DNA from: Methanobacterium_B sp963825335
GTDB lineage: Archaea; Methanobacteriota; Methanobacteria; Methanobacteriales; Methanobacteriaceae
Direction: 5' to 3'
Length of the DNA: 64,000 nucleotides
Assembly: GCA_963825335.1 (NCBI GenBank)
Contig: CAWGSP010000001.1
Coordinates: 1,736,001-1,800,000 of the forward strand
The position numbers and the translations under genes were made by a program. Of this stretch, positions 19,455 through 28,022 are shown piece by piece; position 1 is the first letter of the stretch, and every line of letters starts with the position of its first letter. The notes under the pieces are model-generated. The model saw only the letters and a list, made by a program, of their open reading frames with translations, did not search any database and was not told the origin of the DNA.

Positions 19455-20729
19455 TTATTTTTTGATGATCCAGTCGGTGATATGATTTATTACATCCTCA
19501 TCCACATGTCCTTCGATCAGATATTCTTGTGGTGTAGATTTACCTTCACCTGCAATGAAAAGGTGATTCAACTTTGGAAAAACTTTGAAACTAGTGTTTG
19601 ATTCTTTTTTAAGTGCATTTTTCCAGTTTTCAAAGTCTTTTGTCACTTCGACCTGGTAGTCACGTCCACCTTGAAGAATTAATATGGGAATATGCAATGT
19701 TTTAGCAACATCTAACGGGTTGTAATTACGTAGATCGATCCAATAATCGACAGGAATTCCTAATGGCATATCTTTCGTTGTTATGTTGTCTAATATATCA
19801 GGATCCTTCAACCTATCCACCTTTATTTTTAAGTTGTCAAGTTCTGATTTTTGTTCTTTGGAAATCTCACCTGTTAGACTGTAGATATAGGTAAATTGGT
19901 CCAGAATTAAATCTTCAATGGGACGATTTGAGCCGGCCATGATGATAATCCCGGCCAGAGAATGGTCTTGTTGAGCAATTTTTGGTGCAACAGTCCCACC
20001 CAAACTGTGACCCAACAAAAAGACCCTCTTAGAATCTATTTTATCAGTTTTTTGCAAGCACTGAACTGCGAGTAAAGCATCGTCTACCACTTCTTCCTTG
20101 ACTGTCATTTTCTTAACAAGATCTGGTGTCAGAAGTTTAGCATGTTTAAACGTTCTTTTATCATATCTCAACACTGCTATGTTGCGGGAGGCCAATCCCC
20201 ACGCAAGATCTTGGAATGTTTTATTAGAACCTATTGTTTCATCCCTATCATTTGGTCCTGAACCATGAACTAACACTAAACCTGGAAAAGGCCCAGGACC
20301 TTCGGGTATTGTTATTGTGCCTGGTAAAGCCCATTTTCCCTCACCTATTACCACATCGACTTCATGAAAAGCAGATTTATCTACATATTCTGGTGAAGTA
20401 TATGTCCTAATCTTTGGAAAGAAATTCAACCCACTTATCTGTCCCTGTTGATTGAAAACAATTTTTGCATCGAGAATAATCCATTGAAACTCGCATCTAA
20501 CAATAACAATCCGATTATCATCAACTTCAGATGTACTTATAGGAGTTACGTTAAGTATAGTGCCTGCATCAGTAATTAATTGTTGCCATGATTCTTGCAA
20601 CTTAGATTCGCTAACAACTTTTTGCATTGTTTCATCAAATCTACCTGTGGCTGTCTTAAAATCAGCATTTAATAGTAGACCAATGAACATTTGTCCCAAT
20701 ACCTTCAGATCTTCAAAAGATGTAGTCAT
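19455..20729 (-). CDS. DUF3887-alpha/beta hydrolase fusion
   Basis: 424 residues. The first 115 residues match the DUF3887 type of small alpha+beta domain. The rest is an alpha/beta hydrolase with the oxyanion region VLVHGSGPNDRDE, the nucleophile elbow GHSLGG, the acid in LQGGRDYQV and the histidine in KLNHLFIAG, so the Ser-Asp-His triad is complete. No signal peptide is present, in contrast to many bacterial relatives that are secreted, so it acts in the cytoplasm. An esterase or acyl-peptidase-like activity is likely; substrate unknown. A GGGGAG site precedes the ATG. Confidence 0.88.
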   Translation of the reverse strand: MTTSFEDLKVLGQMFIGLLLNADFKTATGRFDETMQKVVSESKLQESWQQLITDAGTILNVTPISTSEVDDNRIVIVRCEFQWIILDAKIVFNQQGQISGLNFFPKIRTYTSPEYVDKSAFHEVDVVIGEGKWALPGTITIPEGPGPFPGLVLVHGSGPNDRDETIGSNKTFQDLAWGLASRNIAVLRYDKRTFKHAKLLTPDLVKKMTVKEEVVDDALLAVQCLQKTDKIDSKRVFLLGHSLGGTVAPKIAQQDHSLAGIIIMAGSNRPIEDLILDQFTYIYSLTGEISKEQKSELDNLKIKVDRLKDPDILDNITTKDMPLGIPVDYWIDLRNYNPLDVAKTLHIPILILQGGRDYQVEVTKDFENWKNALKKESNTSFKVFPKLNHLFIAGEGKSTPQEYLIEGHVDEDVINHITDWIIKK

Positions 20730-20935
20730 GATTTACACTCCCCTGGCTTAAAAACACGCAATATCATGTATAATCCCAAAGTGTTTTACAAGTTCAAAAA
20801 ATTATCTCATAATAATAAAACTTCATTCTATATATCTTGTATGATTATCGATTAAAAAAATTTATTGATTATTTCAGGAATCAAAGAAGTTAAATCCATA
20901 ATACTATTTGACCCAGAACTATGGTCTTTATATTC

Positions 20936-21433
20936 TCAATCTGCTGATTTTTTCTGTTCCTTCAGGACCTCTATGATGAGATCTCGAGCTTCTTTAAACA
21001 TTCTGTCCTTAAGAATAGCTCTTTCAAGCAGTGCATGTGCTTGATCATATTCCTTGAGTTCATAATGTGCTTTGGCTTTAAGGTACAACGAAAATTTATA
21101 AAAATCATCCTTATGACTGTAGTAAGTAGCGATGAAAAATTCAAATGTCTTGATAGCATCGCGATATCTTTTTAACAGCAGCTGAATAAAACCTTTATTG
21201 TAATAATTCAAAATATCATCTGGATTTAAAAATATAACCATATTAAAACATTCTAAAGCACCCTCATAGTCTTTAATTTCCATCATGGCCACACCTTTAT
21301 CGTTCCATGCAGGTAAATACTCCTTATCCATTTCAATTGCTCTATCAAAAAATTCTATCGCTTTCTTAAATTCTTCCTGTCCCATGAAAGCAACACCTTG
21401 TTTGTAGAATGCTTCAACATCTGCCTCGCTCAT
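20936..21433 (-). CDS. TPR repeat protein
   Basis: 165 residues made of about four to five tetratricopeptide repeats, recognisable from the spaced pattern W/Y-x2-G-x3-Y/F-A: for example AFYKQGVAFMGQEEFKKAIE, AWNDKGVAMMEIKDYEGALE and NYYNKGFIQLLLKRYRDAIK. TPR proteins are scaffolds for protein contacts; there is no catalytic domain. The ATG at 21433 lies six bases after GAGGTGAT; the in-frame GTG nine bases earlier is part of that ribosome site. The gene stands alone. Confidence 0.88.
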   Translation of the reverse strand: MSEADVEAFYKQGVAFMGQEEFKKAIEFFDRAIEMDKEYLPAWNDKGVAMMEIKDYEGALECFNMVIFLNPDDILNYYNKGFIQLLLKRYRDAIKTFEFFIATYYSHKDDFYKFSLYLKAKAHYELKEYDQAHALLERAILKDRMFKEARDLIIEVLKEQKKSAD

Positions 21434-21674
21434 AAAAATCACCTCAATAATTATCGTTTAATGTATGGTTAATCCTATATATTTGTATAAATCTAATTTG
21501 GATGTTGTTGTACTTATAAATATTAGTTTAGTTACTAAATCTAAATTAACTGAAACAATTTTTTTGATTATCCACATTTCTACCAGCTATTCGATCATAA
21601 CAACCCATTCTCTTATTTTTAAACCAGATTTTATCAAATCTTGGGGGTGAGTTGTTGTTTATCATGAGTTTAAT

Positions 21675-22499
21675 CTATTTTGGATCAGATATTTTTAAGA
21701 ATTTTATGTGCACAATCCGATTACCGAACCTGTTTTTAAATCCTGGAATCAAGGACAACCAGCGTATACTTTTCCATCGATTCCTATGATAATCAAAGTA
21801 ATGCCATTCTTCAATGAATTTAATCATAGTATTAATTTGCTCTAAATCAATTCCTTTTTTGACTCCCCAACGAAAATTAGCTTCGATTTGGTATTGCTTC
21901 TTAATTAAGTTTTCATTATTATCCTGCTTTACCATTGATGGTGGTGTTATCTCAAGGAGCATTTCTGCATTTGGAAACGAATCAACCAATTTATTCAACA
22001 ATTCAACAACAGATTTTTCTTTTAGATACATCAATATTCCTTCTGCTATGATCAGAACATTGGTTTTATCTGGAATTTCATCGATCCATGAATAATCAAA
22101 TACAGATTTAGCTATCATTTTGTAGCGATCAGTTTCTCGAAAGAATTGTTTTCTGACATTGATGGGATCTGGTAGATCGAGGTCAAACCATCTTATCTGG
22201 CCGTTATCTATTCTTGAAAAACGAGTATCTAAACCGCAACCAATATTAATAACGATACCATCGGGATGATTACGGATGAATACCTTTATAGCATTGTCTA
22301 AAATTTCTGTTCTTACTGCGATGCTGATTTGAGTGGACCATTCTTTCTCAAATTTTTCGAAGTTATAATCAATGTTATCAACCATTTTAGCGGCTTTACA
22401 ATCTTTAATTATGGGGCGTGCTTCTTTTAATTCAACTGCCCTGGCCCAAAGGGGAATTAACAAAGTTTCACTAATACCATATAATCTTATCTTCATCAT
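21675..22499 (-). CDS. SAM-dependent methyltransferase, LCM/TCMP family
   Basis: 274 residues of a class I methyltransferase of the leucine-carboxyl-methyltransferase-like group (pfam04072 type). The SAM-binding motif is VINIGCGLDTRF near residues 83-95, followed by WFDLDLPDPINVRKQFF and the motif LIIAEGILMYL near 148-158. Bacterial relatives O-methylate polyketides or other acids; the archaeal substrate is unknown. It is cytoplasmic. Two adjacent ATG codons at 22499 and 22496 are possible starts. Confidence 0.88.
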   Translation of the reverse strand: MMKIRLYGISETLLIPLWARAVELKEARPIIKDCKAAKMVDNIDYNFEKFEKEWSTQISIAVRTEILDNAIKVFIRNHPDGIVINIGCGLDTRFSRIDNGQIRWFDLDLPDPINVRKQFFRETDRYKMIAKSVFDYSWIDEIPDKTNVLIIAEGILMYLKEKSVVELLNKLVDSFPNAEMLLEITPPSMVKQDNNENLIKKQYQIEANFRWGVKKGIDLEQINTMIKFIEEWHYFDYHRNRWKSIRWLSLIPGFKNRFGNRIVHIKFLKISDPK

Positions 22500-22749
22500 A
22501 ACAATATTTTTTGTTTATTTTATAAATTTATTATGATTCCAAAAAATTTCTGTAAATTAATCGAACCACGAATATCTGAGATTTAGTAGTTCCATTTAAT
22601 CAATTGACAATAAAATTGATTAAACAATATATGAATGATATCAACTACATCCATTTGTACTATTGGTCCGGATATAAATCAAAAAGAGTTCCAAATAATT
22701 AAAAAAAATATATTGAATATTTTTATCCAGAAATAACTGGGCTAGGTTT

Positions 22750-23127
22750 TTACGGGATTATGTTTACGTGATATACAACATGTTGTTTGGTGTTCGCATG
22801 ATGCCCTGAGCGTGCGTAGTCCATGATTATCTTTGCATGTCCTAACTTAATTGCTTTAAATGTAAATTTTTGGGTTCCTGGTGTGCCCAAGAGACCTAGA
22901 GTATCGGATGGGATGAATTCATTGTTTATCAGCGCAATCTTTGGTGAAATAAATCGTGTATTCCATGAATAACCCGTACTGGGATTACTTGCTAACTTAA
23001 TATTGAATGTATCATTTACATGCACATTTATGGATTTATACTCCACATTAGTGGGTGTTGTGGCAGAAACTCCTGATATCATACTTAAAGTCATTACAGT
23101 AAGTAGTATCATTGAAATTGATTTCAT
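22750..23127 (-). CDS. Chagasin-type cysteine protease inhibitor, secreted
   Basis: 125 residues with a signal peptide (about 1-22, ending VSA). The mature domain shows the three I42 chagasin loops: NPSTGYSW near residues 48-55, GTPGTQKFTF near 81-90, and YARSGHH near 104-110. These proteins wedge into the active site of papain-type proteases. Export places it outside the membrane, at the pseudomurein wall. The GGAGG upstream of the ATG is 16 bases away, an unusually long spacing. It is transcribed divergently from the pseudomurein-binding triad protein, and a papain-like protease is encoded 27 kb away. Confidence 0.88.
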   Translation of the reverse strand: MKSISMILLTVMTLSMISGVSATTPTNVEYKSINVHVNDTFNIKLASNPSTGYSWNTRFISPKIALINNEFIPSDTLGLLGTPGTQKFTFKAIKLGHAKIIMDYARSGHHANTKQHVVYHVNIIP

Positions 23128-23438
23128 ATTACTAATTTTATCGCCTCCTTGAAATATATTTACACTTTTAATTTAAAAGTTTAACTGTATAAACTTTGTT
23201 ATTGTATTGAAATTGAAGTTTCAAAGAATTTTATTATTATAAATTAATACATATTTTTTTAATATTTAGTGAATATTTTAGAGCAACTCACTAGTTTGTT
23301 GCAGAATTTACAAACGGCTTTAACCTGAAAAAGAATTAAGCTTCACAAAAATCTATTTTAATAAAAATTTATCAATAATATTAAATAATATCTAAAAGAA
23401 ATTATGATTTAAAGTTTTAGTATTTATCTATTGGGGGC
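23128..23438. promoter_or_regulatory. Divergent promoter region
   Basis: This 311-base AT-rich spacer separates two secreted-protein genes read outwards, so it holds both promoters and could co-regulate them. T/A-rich TATA-like stretches lie near 23225-23260 and 23350-23395. No clear palindrome is visible. Confidence 0.5.
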
Positions 23439-24731
23439 GTGAAAATTAATACCAAGATATTATTGATAGTTATGATGATAATGGGTTTGACAATATCTTT
23501 TAATATTTGTGATGTTTCAGCAAGTAGCGTCAACAATACATTAAATACTACTACAACACATAATCTGACAAATACAACGATTACAAGTACAATAAACAAA
23601 TCGAACTTGAAAATTGTAACGGCCACAACCACATCTTCCTCTAAAAATATCAGGGTCGTAATATACGATGGTAACGGTGCATTATCAAGTAGTGTTAGTG
23701 GCATTGAAACTTCTTTAAACTCAGCAAATAGTCATAATCTTGTTCCAGGATATCACTTCACCTATTCGACCACAACTACAATCACTTCGTCTATCCTATC
23801 AAACTACGATCTTCTCGCGATTCCCGGCGGTGTAAGTGGTAAAACCTATATCAACTCTATCAGTGGATCGGTCATCAGAAACTATGTGGCGAGCGGTCAT
23901 GGATTTCTAGGAATATGTGCAGGAGCATACGCAGGATGTAACTACGTTAATGGATTATACCAGGGATGGGGAGTTGCGCCAGATGTTCATTCTTTAGTCT
24001 ACAATCAAATCGGCAATCTTTTAATTAACCCAACTAGTTCAGGATCGAAGGTTATGGGTGTCAGCGGCACCCTTACAATGTATCATTGGAATGGACCAGC
24101 ATTATATGCTTCCGGTAATAATATGATCTCATTTGCCACCTATGCAAATGGTGCTTACAAGGGCTACAGTGCCATCGTAGGAGATACATACGGTAAGGGT
24201 AGGAGTGTTCTAAGTGGCCCTCACCCGGAGCTAACACCGCAAAATCCAACATTATTGGCCAATTTAATTGTTTGGGCTACCAATATACCTACAAATTTGT
24301 CAACAAACACATACACAGTTAGTCAGGTAGCTACGGCTGCAAATAATGTTAAAACATTTATTGATACCAATAAAACACTTCCAAACTATGTTACTGTTTC
24401 AACTACCAAAATCTCAATACCACAATACTTATATCTTGCTACGTCGACTCTCATAAATGTTAACAGTGGTTCTATGGCAGCTACAACTTTAAAAACTGTA
24501 AATTCCCCTAACGCACCGTCTGGAACTTATAAAAGTGGTAACATAAGTAAAACAGAATATATTTCCATAGCCAATTATATTCAATCATATATCAACACCA
24601 ATGGCAAAGCACCGAACAATGTTACAAGTTCTTTGGGAAACATACCATATGCAACTTTGATTTATATGTACAGTAAATTAATGAACTTCTATAACACAAA
24701 TCAAAGGCTTGCAAACTATGTATCAATTTAG
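23439..24731 (+). CDS. Secreted pseudomurein-binding protein with BPL_N amidotransferase-like domain
   Basis: 430 residues. A signal peptide (about 1-29) is followed by a Thr/Asn-rich linker to residue 68. Residues 70-283 are a class I glutamine-amidotransferase-like domain of the BPL_N type: VVIYDGNGA, AIPGG, the nucleophile elbow LGICAGAY with Cys160, and GPHPE with His262 and Glu264, so the Cys-His-Glu triad is intact. Two pseudomurein-binding repeats follow (about 293-340 and 370-428, each ending in LPNYV/LANYV-like text), anchoring the protein in the Methanobacteriales wall. Activity may be wall amide or ammonia chemistry, which is inference. The GTG start has GGGGG only one base upstream, so the start is uncertain by a few codons. 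Confidence 0.88.
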   Translation: MKINTKILLIVMMIMGLTISFNICDVSASSVNNTLNTTTTHNLTNTTITSTINKSNLKIVTATTTSSSKNIRVVIYDGNGALSSSVSGIETSLNSANSHNLVPGYHFTYSTTTTITSSILSNYDLLAIPGGVSGKTYINSISGSVIRNYVASGHGFLGICAGAYAGCNYVNGLYQGWGVAPDVHSLVYNQIGNLLINPTSSGSKVMGVSGTLTMYHWNGPALYASGNNMISFATYANGAYKGYSAIVGDTYGKGRSVLSGPHPELTPQNPTLLANLIVWATNIPTNLSTNTYTVSQVATAANNVKTFIDTNKTLPNYVTVSTTKISIPQYLYLATSTLINVNSGSMAATTLKTVNSPNAPSGTYKSGNISKTEYISIANYIQSYINTNGKAPNNVTSSLGNIPYATLIYMYSKLMNFYNTNQRLANYVSI

Positions 24732-25120
24732 AATGATAAATAAACCTTATTTGTTAGTTTGAGCATATTTCCAAAGGATAATCAATAAAATAAGAATATA
24801 ATTTTTTTTACTATTATTTTTTGGAATTTTAAAAAATTATTAAATTACCAAATTAATAAATTCAATGAAATATAGAATATATTATTGATATTTGGTTTGA
24901 TAGCTATTTTTAATGTAAAGAAGAAATTTGATGTTAAACAAGGAAAAACTATCAAATAATTAAAAAAAAGATAAATAAATTCTCATATCAATCGTTAGCT
25001 CCAATAATAAGGAATCTACAACGAGATCTATAGGATGTATTATTGAATGTGTGGGCATGAGAAGAAATAAAAATAGTGAAGATAAATAATTAAATACCAA
25101 TTAATGGAGTTTTTGAGTTG
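24732..25120. other. AT-rich intergenic region
   Basis: Follows the pseudomurein-binding gene; T-runs at 24802-24822 may terminate its transcript. No gene is seen. Confidence 0.5.
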
Positions 25121-25375
25121 TTTGAAAACGAAATAAACATCCAGATTTAAAATCCGGAGATAATATTTATATTTTATTTGAGAGAAAACCCCGATTATTA
25201 TGTATTTCTTAAAAGTAATGAAGAAGTTGAAAAAATTTGGATAAGATATTCAAAGAACTAAGTGAAGAAATATGATGCCCCTTTAGATCTTAAAAAGTTT
25301 TTAGATGGATACATAATCATTGAAGGAAAAATTAGAGATTTAAAGTATATAAAAGATCTAATAGAATTGGATTAA
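25121..25375 (+). pseudogene. Relic of an unknown 80-residue-plus protein
   Basis: One frame reads as protein-like sequence for 85 codons, including NPDYYVFLKSNEEVEKIW and YDAPLDLKKFLDGYIIIEG, with two in-frame stops and no start codon in place. The mix of charged and hydrophobic residues is unlike random AT-rich translation. I do not recognise the family. It lies beside other broken genes at 25.4-28 kb. Confidence 0.5.
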
Positions 25376-25479
25376 TATTTAGGTAATGAGAATGCTAACT
25401 AGAATAAAATGTTTATAAATTCTTTTTAATCATATTAATACTTCTTATTAAAGGTATTAAATTGGATCAGGAGGATAAT
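25376..25479. other. Short spacer before the first zinc-ribbon relic
   Basis: AT-rich; contains a TATA-like stretch near 25420-25430 and a strong GGAGGATAAT ribosome site at 25470-25479 that still precedes the relic's ATG. Confidence 0.4.
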
Positions 25480-25621
25480 ATGGTGAAAAATATTAAAAAT
25501 GTCCAAGATGTGGATATAATGGGTAAATGGAATGTATTAGTGGGTTGGAGCATATTGGAGAAAATGTATTTGCCCTAGATGTAATTATCTATTTGGAAAT
25601 CTTAAAAATATGGCTTTTTGA
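25480..25621 (+). pseudogene. Broken zinc-ribbon protein, copy 1
   Basis: The ATG with its GGAGG site is intact, but frameshifts and one stop interrupt the product. The recovered pieces are KCPRCGYNG, MECISGLEHIGEN and CPRCNYLFGNL, which together give a classic two-knuckle CPxC...CPxC zinc ribbon of about 45 residues. Two further relics of the same type lie at 26826 and 27875. Confidence 0.7.
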
Positions 25622-25821
25622 AAATATTCATGGATCCGGACATTTAGTTTCTATTCACTCTTGAATCAGAAACTTAAAATAATAGTTTTATATTATTTTT
25701 GCCATTATTTTACTCATATCCACAATCTAAAAATAATTTTTTTTTGGAAACATTTAATGTATGCAAAACGTAAATGTTTTATTGATATACTTATTTCAAA
25801 AATTAGTGAGATGATAATAGC

Positions 25822-26139
25822 ATGTTAAAATTTGATGAAGATATTTCATTTACCAAAACAAAATCGGACGAGTCCGGAACATTTATAGAACGTAAATCGA
25901 TATTACATTACAAAGATTATGATGTTAATGTAAAGTTGTTTAATTCTTTAGGAAATAAACTAAAAAACCATTATAAAGATCGTAAAGATATTGATATTGA
26001 AATCGGCCCGGTTAGTGCTAAAATGGGTGAAATAATTATTACAATAAATTTTAATCAAGAAGATGACTATTATCGTTTAACAAATGAGTTTAAAGACAAC
26101 TTTCAAGAAATTTATGAAGAATTGAAAGAAGAACAATAA
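25822..26139 (+). CDS. Small hypothetical protein
   Basis: 105 residues, acidic and basic mixed, with alternating beta-strand-like segments (KSILHYKDYDVNVKLF; GEIIITINF) and a charged C-terminal helix ending in EELKEEQ. The ATG follows GTGAGATGATA. No family is recognised. Its length and order of strands and helices resemble the protein at 27529-27873, and each is next to a zinc-ribbon relic, so the two may be diverged paralogues; this is inference. Confidence 0.6.
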   Translation: MLKFDEDISFTKTKSDESGTFIERKSILHYKDYDVNVKLFNSLGNKLKNHYKDRKDIDIEIGPVSAKMGEIIITINFNQEDDYYRLTNEFKDNFQEIYEELKEEQ

Positions 26140-26368
26140 TATATAATCAAGAAAATATTGAATAAACGAGTAAATTGTACTGTTTTAGTTTACCGGGACC
26201 ATTTTGCATTAGAATTTCAAACGGGTTTCCCTACATAATAAAATTCACTTTTTTTTATCTAATTTTTGAATAACTATTAACACATTCCATATTTATAAAT
26301 GATATTAAAGCTTAATATTGTATTAGTCGTGATATAAATAGTTGGAGTTCTAATTGGAGGAGCTGTAT

Positions 26369-26761
26369 ATGAGCATTATTAATGAAGTATTCATGTTTCA
26401 AATCGCTGTAGTAGATATGGATAAATCCAAAGAATTTTATACGGATAAATTAGAGTTTAAAGCAACTAAAGACATCAAAATGCACGGTTATCGATGGGTA
26501 TTGTTAGCTCCTTCTTATAATGGTCCGTCTATTATTCTTACAACCTCAGATGTAAACGTCAACCCAGGGAATATGAAAATGTATATTTCGACTCCGAATA
26601 TTGAAGAAACTTATGATGAACTAAAATCTAAAGGTATTAAGACTAGTAAAATCTATGCAGACTCAGAGGGAACATCATTTAGTTTTGATGATCCCGATGG
26701 TAACATATGGGTTGTTGTGCTTTGTGGTTACGGTGATGTACCGCCTACAATATTCTATTAA
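26369..26761 (+). CDS. VOC-family protein (glyoxalase-like)
   Basis: 130 residues with the paired beta-alpha-beta-beta-beta fold of the vicinal-oxygen-chelate family: FQIAVVDMDKSKEFYTDKL in the first module and YISTPNIEETYDELKSKG then FDDPDGNIW in the second. Relatives include glyoxalase I, dioxygenases and bleomycin-binding proteins; some metal ligands are not clear here, so enzyme or binding role is open. It is cytoplasmic. The ATG at 26369 has GGAGGAG eight bases upstream; the TTG at 26354 overlaps that site and is not the start. Confidence 0.85.
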   Translation: MSIINEVFMFQIAVVDMDKSKEFYTDKLEFKATKDIKMHGYRWVLLAPSYNGPSIILTTSDVNVNPGNMKMYISTPNIEETYDELKSKGIKTSKIYADSEGTSFSFDDPDGNIWVVVLCGYGDVPPTIFY

Positions 26762-26825
26762 ATAATTGATCATATTATTTTTTAAATAAACTAATAGGAT
26801 TTATCGAGTTAAACTCTCAAACACA

Positions 26826-26900
26826 AAAAAATGCCCTAAATATGGATATAAAGGATCATTGGAATGTATAGTAACATTAAGAATAAAACTTATTCCATAA
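26826..26900 (+). pseudogene. Zinc-ribbon relic, copy 2
   Basis: The frame gives KKCPKYGYKGSLECIV, matching the first knuckle of copy 1 but with Tyr in place of the second Cys, then loses similarity before a stop. There is no start codon or ribosome site. It is a decayed fragment. Confidence 0.6.
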
Positions 26901-27050
26901 TGATATGAGTAAACTAAATTTTTAAGCTTTCCTGATTAATTTCCAAGGTATTTTTTTAGTACACTTGCATTCCATGGACTTTTTTTGTGAATAACGTCAC
27001 ATATTTTAATAAAATGTGTATATGGATTGTAAAAATCCACTAAAATGGGT

Positions 27051-27060
27051 GTATTTAAAT
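27051..27060 (+). promoter_or_regulatory. Putative TATA box of the histone gene
   Basis: GTATTTAAAT lies 36-45 bases before the histone ATG, which would put initiation near 27080 and leave a short leader with the GGTGAT ribosome site. Confidence 0.5.
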
Positions 27061-27095
27061 AATAAGAGTTGTATTAACATATATGGTGATAAAAA

Positions 27096-27305
27096 ATGAG
27101 TGAACTACCAATAGCTCCAATAGGAAGAATTATAAAAAATGCAGGTGCACCTAGAGTAAGTGACGAAGCAAAAGAAGCTTTAGCAAAAGTTTTAGAAGAA
27201 TATGGCGAAACCATATCCAAACAAGCAATCTTACTCGCTAAACATGCGAAAAGAGCAACTGTCAAAGCATCAGATATAGAATTAGCTCTAAAAGAAATAA
27301 AATAA
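27096..27305 (+). CDS. hmt: Archaeal histone
   Basis: 69 residues, the normal length of a single histone-fold archaeal histone. Visible family marks are the N-terminal LPIAPIGRIIKNAGA, the central helix EALAKVLEEYGETISKQAILLAKHA and the DNA-binding loop KRATVKASDI. Such proteins form dimers and longer stacks that wrap DNA in Methanobacteriales. The ATG follows GGTGATAAA. It is monocistronic, with a T-rich stretch after the stop. The identification is firm; the exact paralogue name (hmtA, hmtB) is not. Confidence 0.97.
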   Translation: MSELPIAPIGRIIKNAGAPRVSDEAKEALAKVLEEYGETISKQAILLAKHAKRATVKASDIELALKEIK

Positions 27306-27317
27306 TACAATTTAACC

Positions 27318-27332
27318 TTTTTTAATTTTTTA
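27318..27332 (+). terminator. T-rich terminator after histone gene
   Basis: CTTTTTTAATTTTTTAT-type runs begin 13 bases after the histone stop, as expected for archaeal oligo-T termination of a highly expressed gene. Confidence 0.5.
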
Positions 27333-27528
27333 TTATAAACTGATTTAAGGAGATTATTCTAATTATTAAATTTTTTGTAATTTTACTTGTGCGCATATTC
27401 ACATAATTCCAATTGCCTTTTAAAGGTCTTGTGATTCGCATTAAAGGGTTATTTGCTCTTTTTACGACATTTAAAATAGTATGTTTTTATTAGTCATGAA
27501 ATTTAATAGTTTGAGGGGGAATGTAATT

Positions 27529-27873
27529 TTGATAAGAAATATCTCATATGAACTATTAGATCAGACACATCTTACAACAGATATATTAATTAAATTTGAA
27601 GATAAAGTAATTAAAAAAGACTTTTATGATTTCATTAAAGATAGATTAGAAAATTTTAAACTAGAAATTACCGATAAATACTCAATTACAATTGATTCAG
27701 AATATGATTATCCTGGAAATCTATTATTAATCGACATAGTATTATCAATCCCAGATACTCACAAACCATTAGATGAGGATATAGAACAAATTATCAATGA
27801 TAAGTCATATAAATTTATAAAATTCTATGAAAGAGAATTTCAAATATTTAAAAACGAAAGCAGGAGCCAATAA
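27529..27873 (+). CDS. Small hypothetical protein
   Basis: About 114 residues if read from the TTG at 27529, which lies nine bases after GAGGGGGA; an ATG at 27481 would add sixteen residues but has no site. The sequence alternates charged strands and helices (ILIKFEDKVIKKDFYDFIKD; LLLIDIVLSIPD). No family is recognised. The stop is followed two bases later by the start of a zinc-ribbon relic with its own AGGAG site inside this gene, so the two were translationally coupled. Confidence 0.6.
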   Translation: MIRNISYELLDQTHLTTDILIKFEDKVIKKDFYDFIKDRLENFKLEITDKYSITIDSEYDYPGNLLLIDIVLSIPDTHKPLDEDIEQIINDKSYKFIKFYEREFQIFKNESRSQ

Positions 27874-27874
27874 A

Positions 27875-27989
27875 TTGCAAGAAAATAAAAAATGTCCAAA
27901 TTATGGTTTTGAAGGTTTAATGGTGCTGGAAAACAATGGGACTCAAAGATATATATTGTAAATGTCCAGATTGTAGATACACCTTGTAA
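27875..27989 (+). pseudogene. Broken zinc-ribbon protein, copy 3
   Basis: A TTG eight bases after AGGAG opens QENKKCPNYGFEGLMVLENN, then a one-base frameshift near 27950 separates it from YCKCPDCRYTL and the natural stop. The second Cys of the first knuckle is Tyr, as in copy 2. It is the best preserved of three relics and shows the intended architecture: KCPxC ... KCPDC in about 37 residues. Confidence 0.7.
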
Positions 27990-28022
27990 ATCGTGAAAAA
28001 TAAAAAAAGATGTGGTTGTTTA

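Larger units (their letters stand above)
26762..27095. other. Intergenic region with zinc-ribbon relic and histone promoter
   Basis: Holds the second zinc-ribbon relic (26826-26900) and the histone promoter at its right end. The rest is AT-rich without a gene. Confidence 0.5.
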
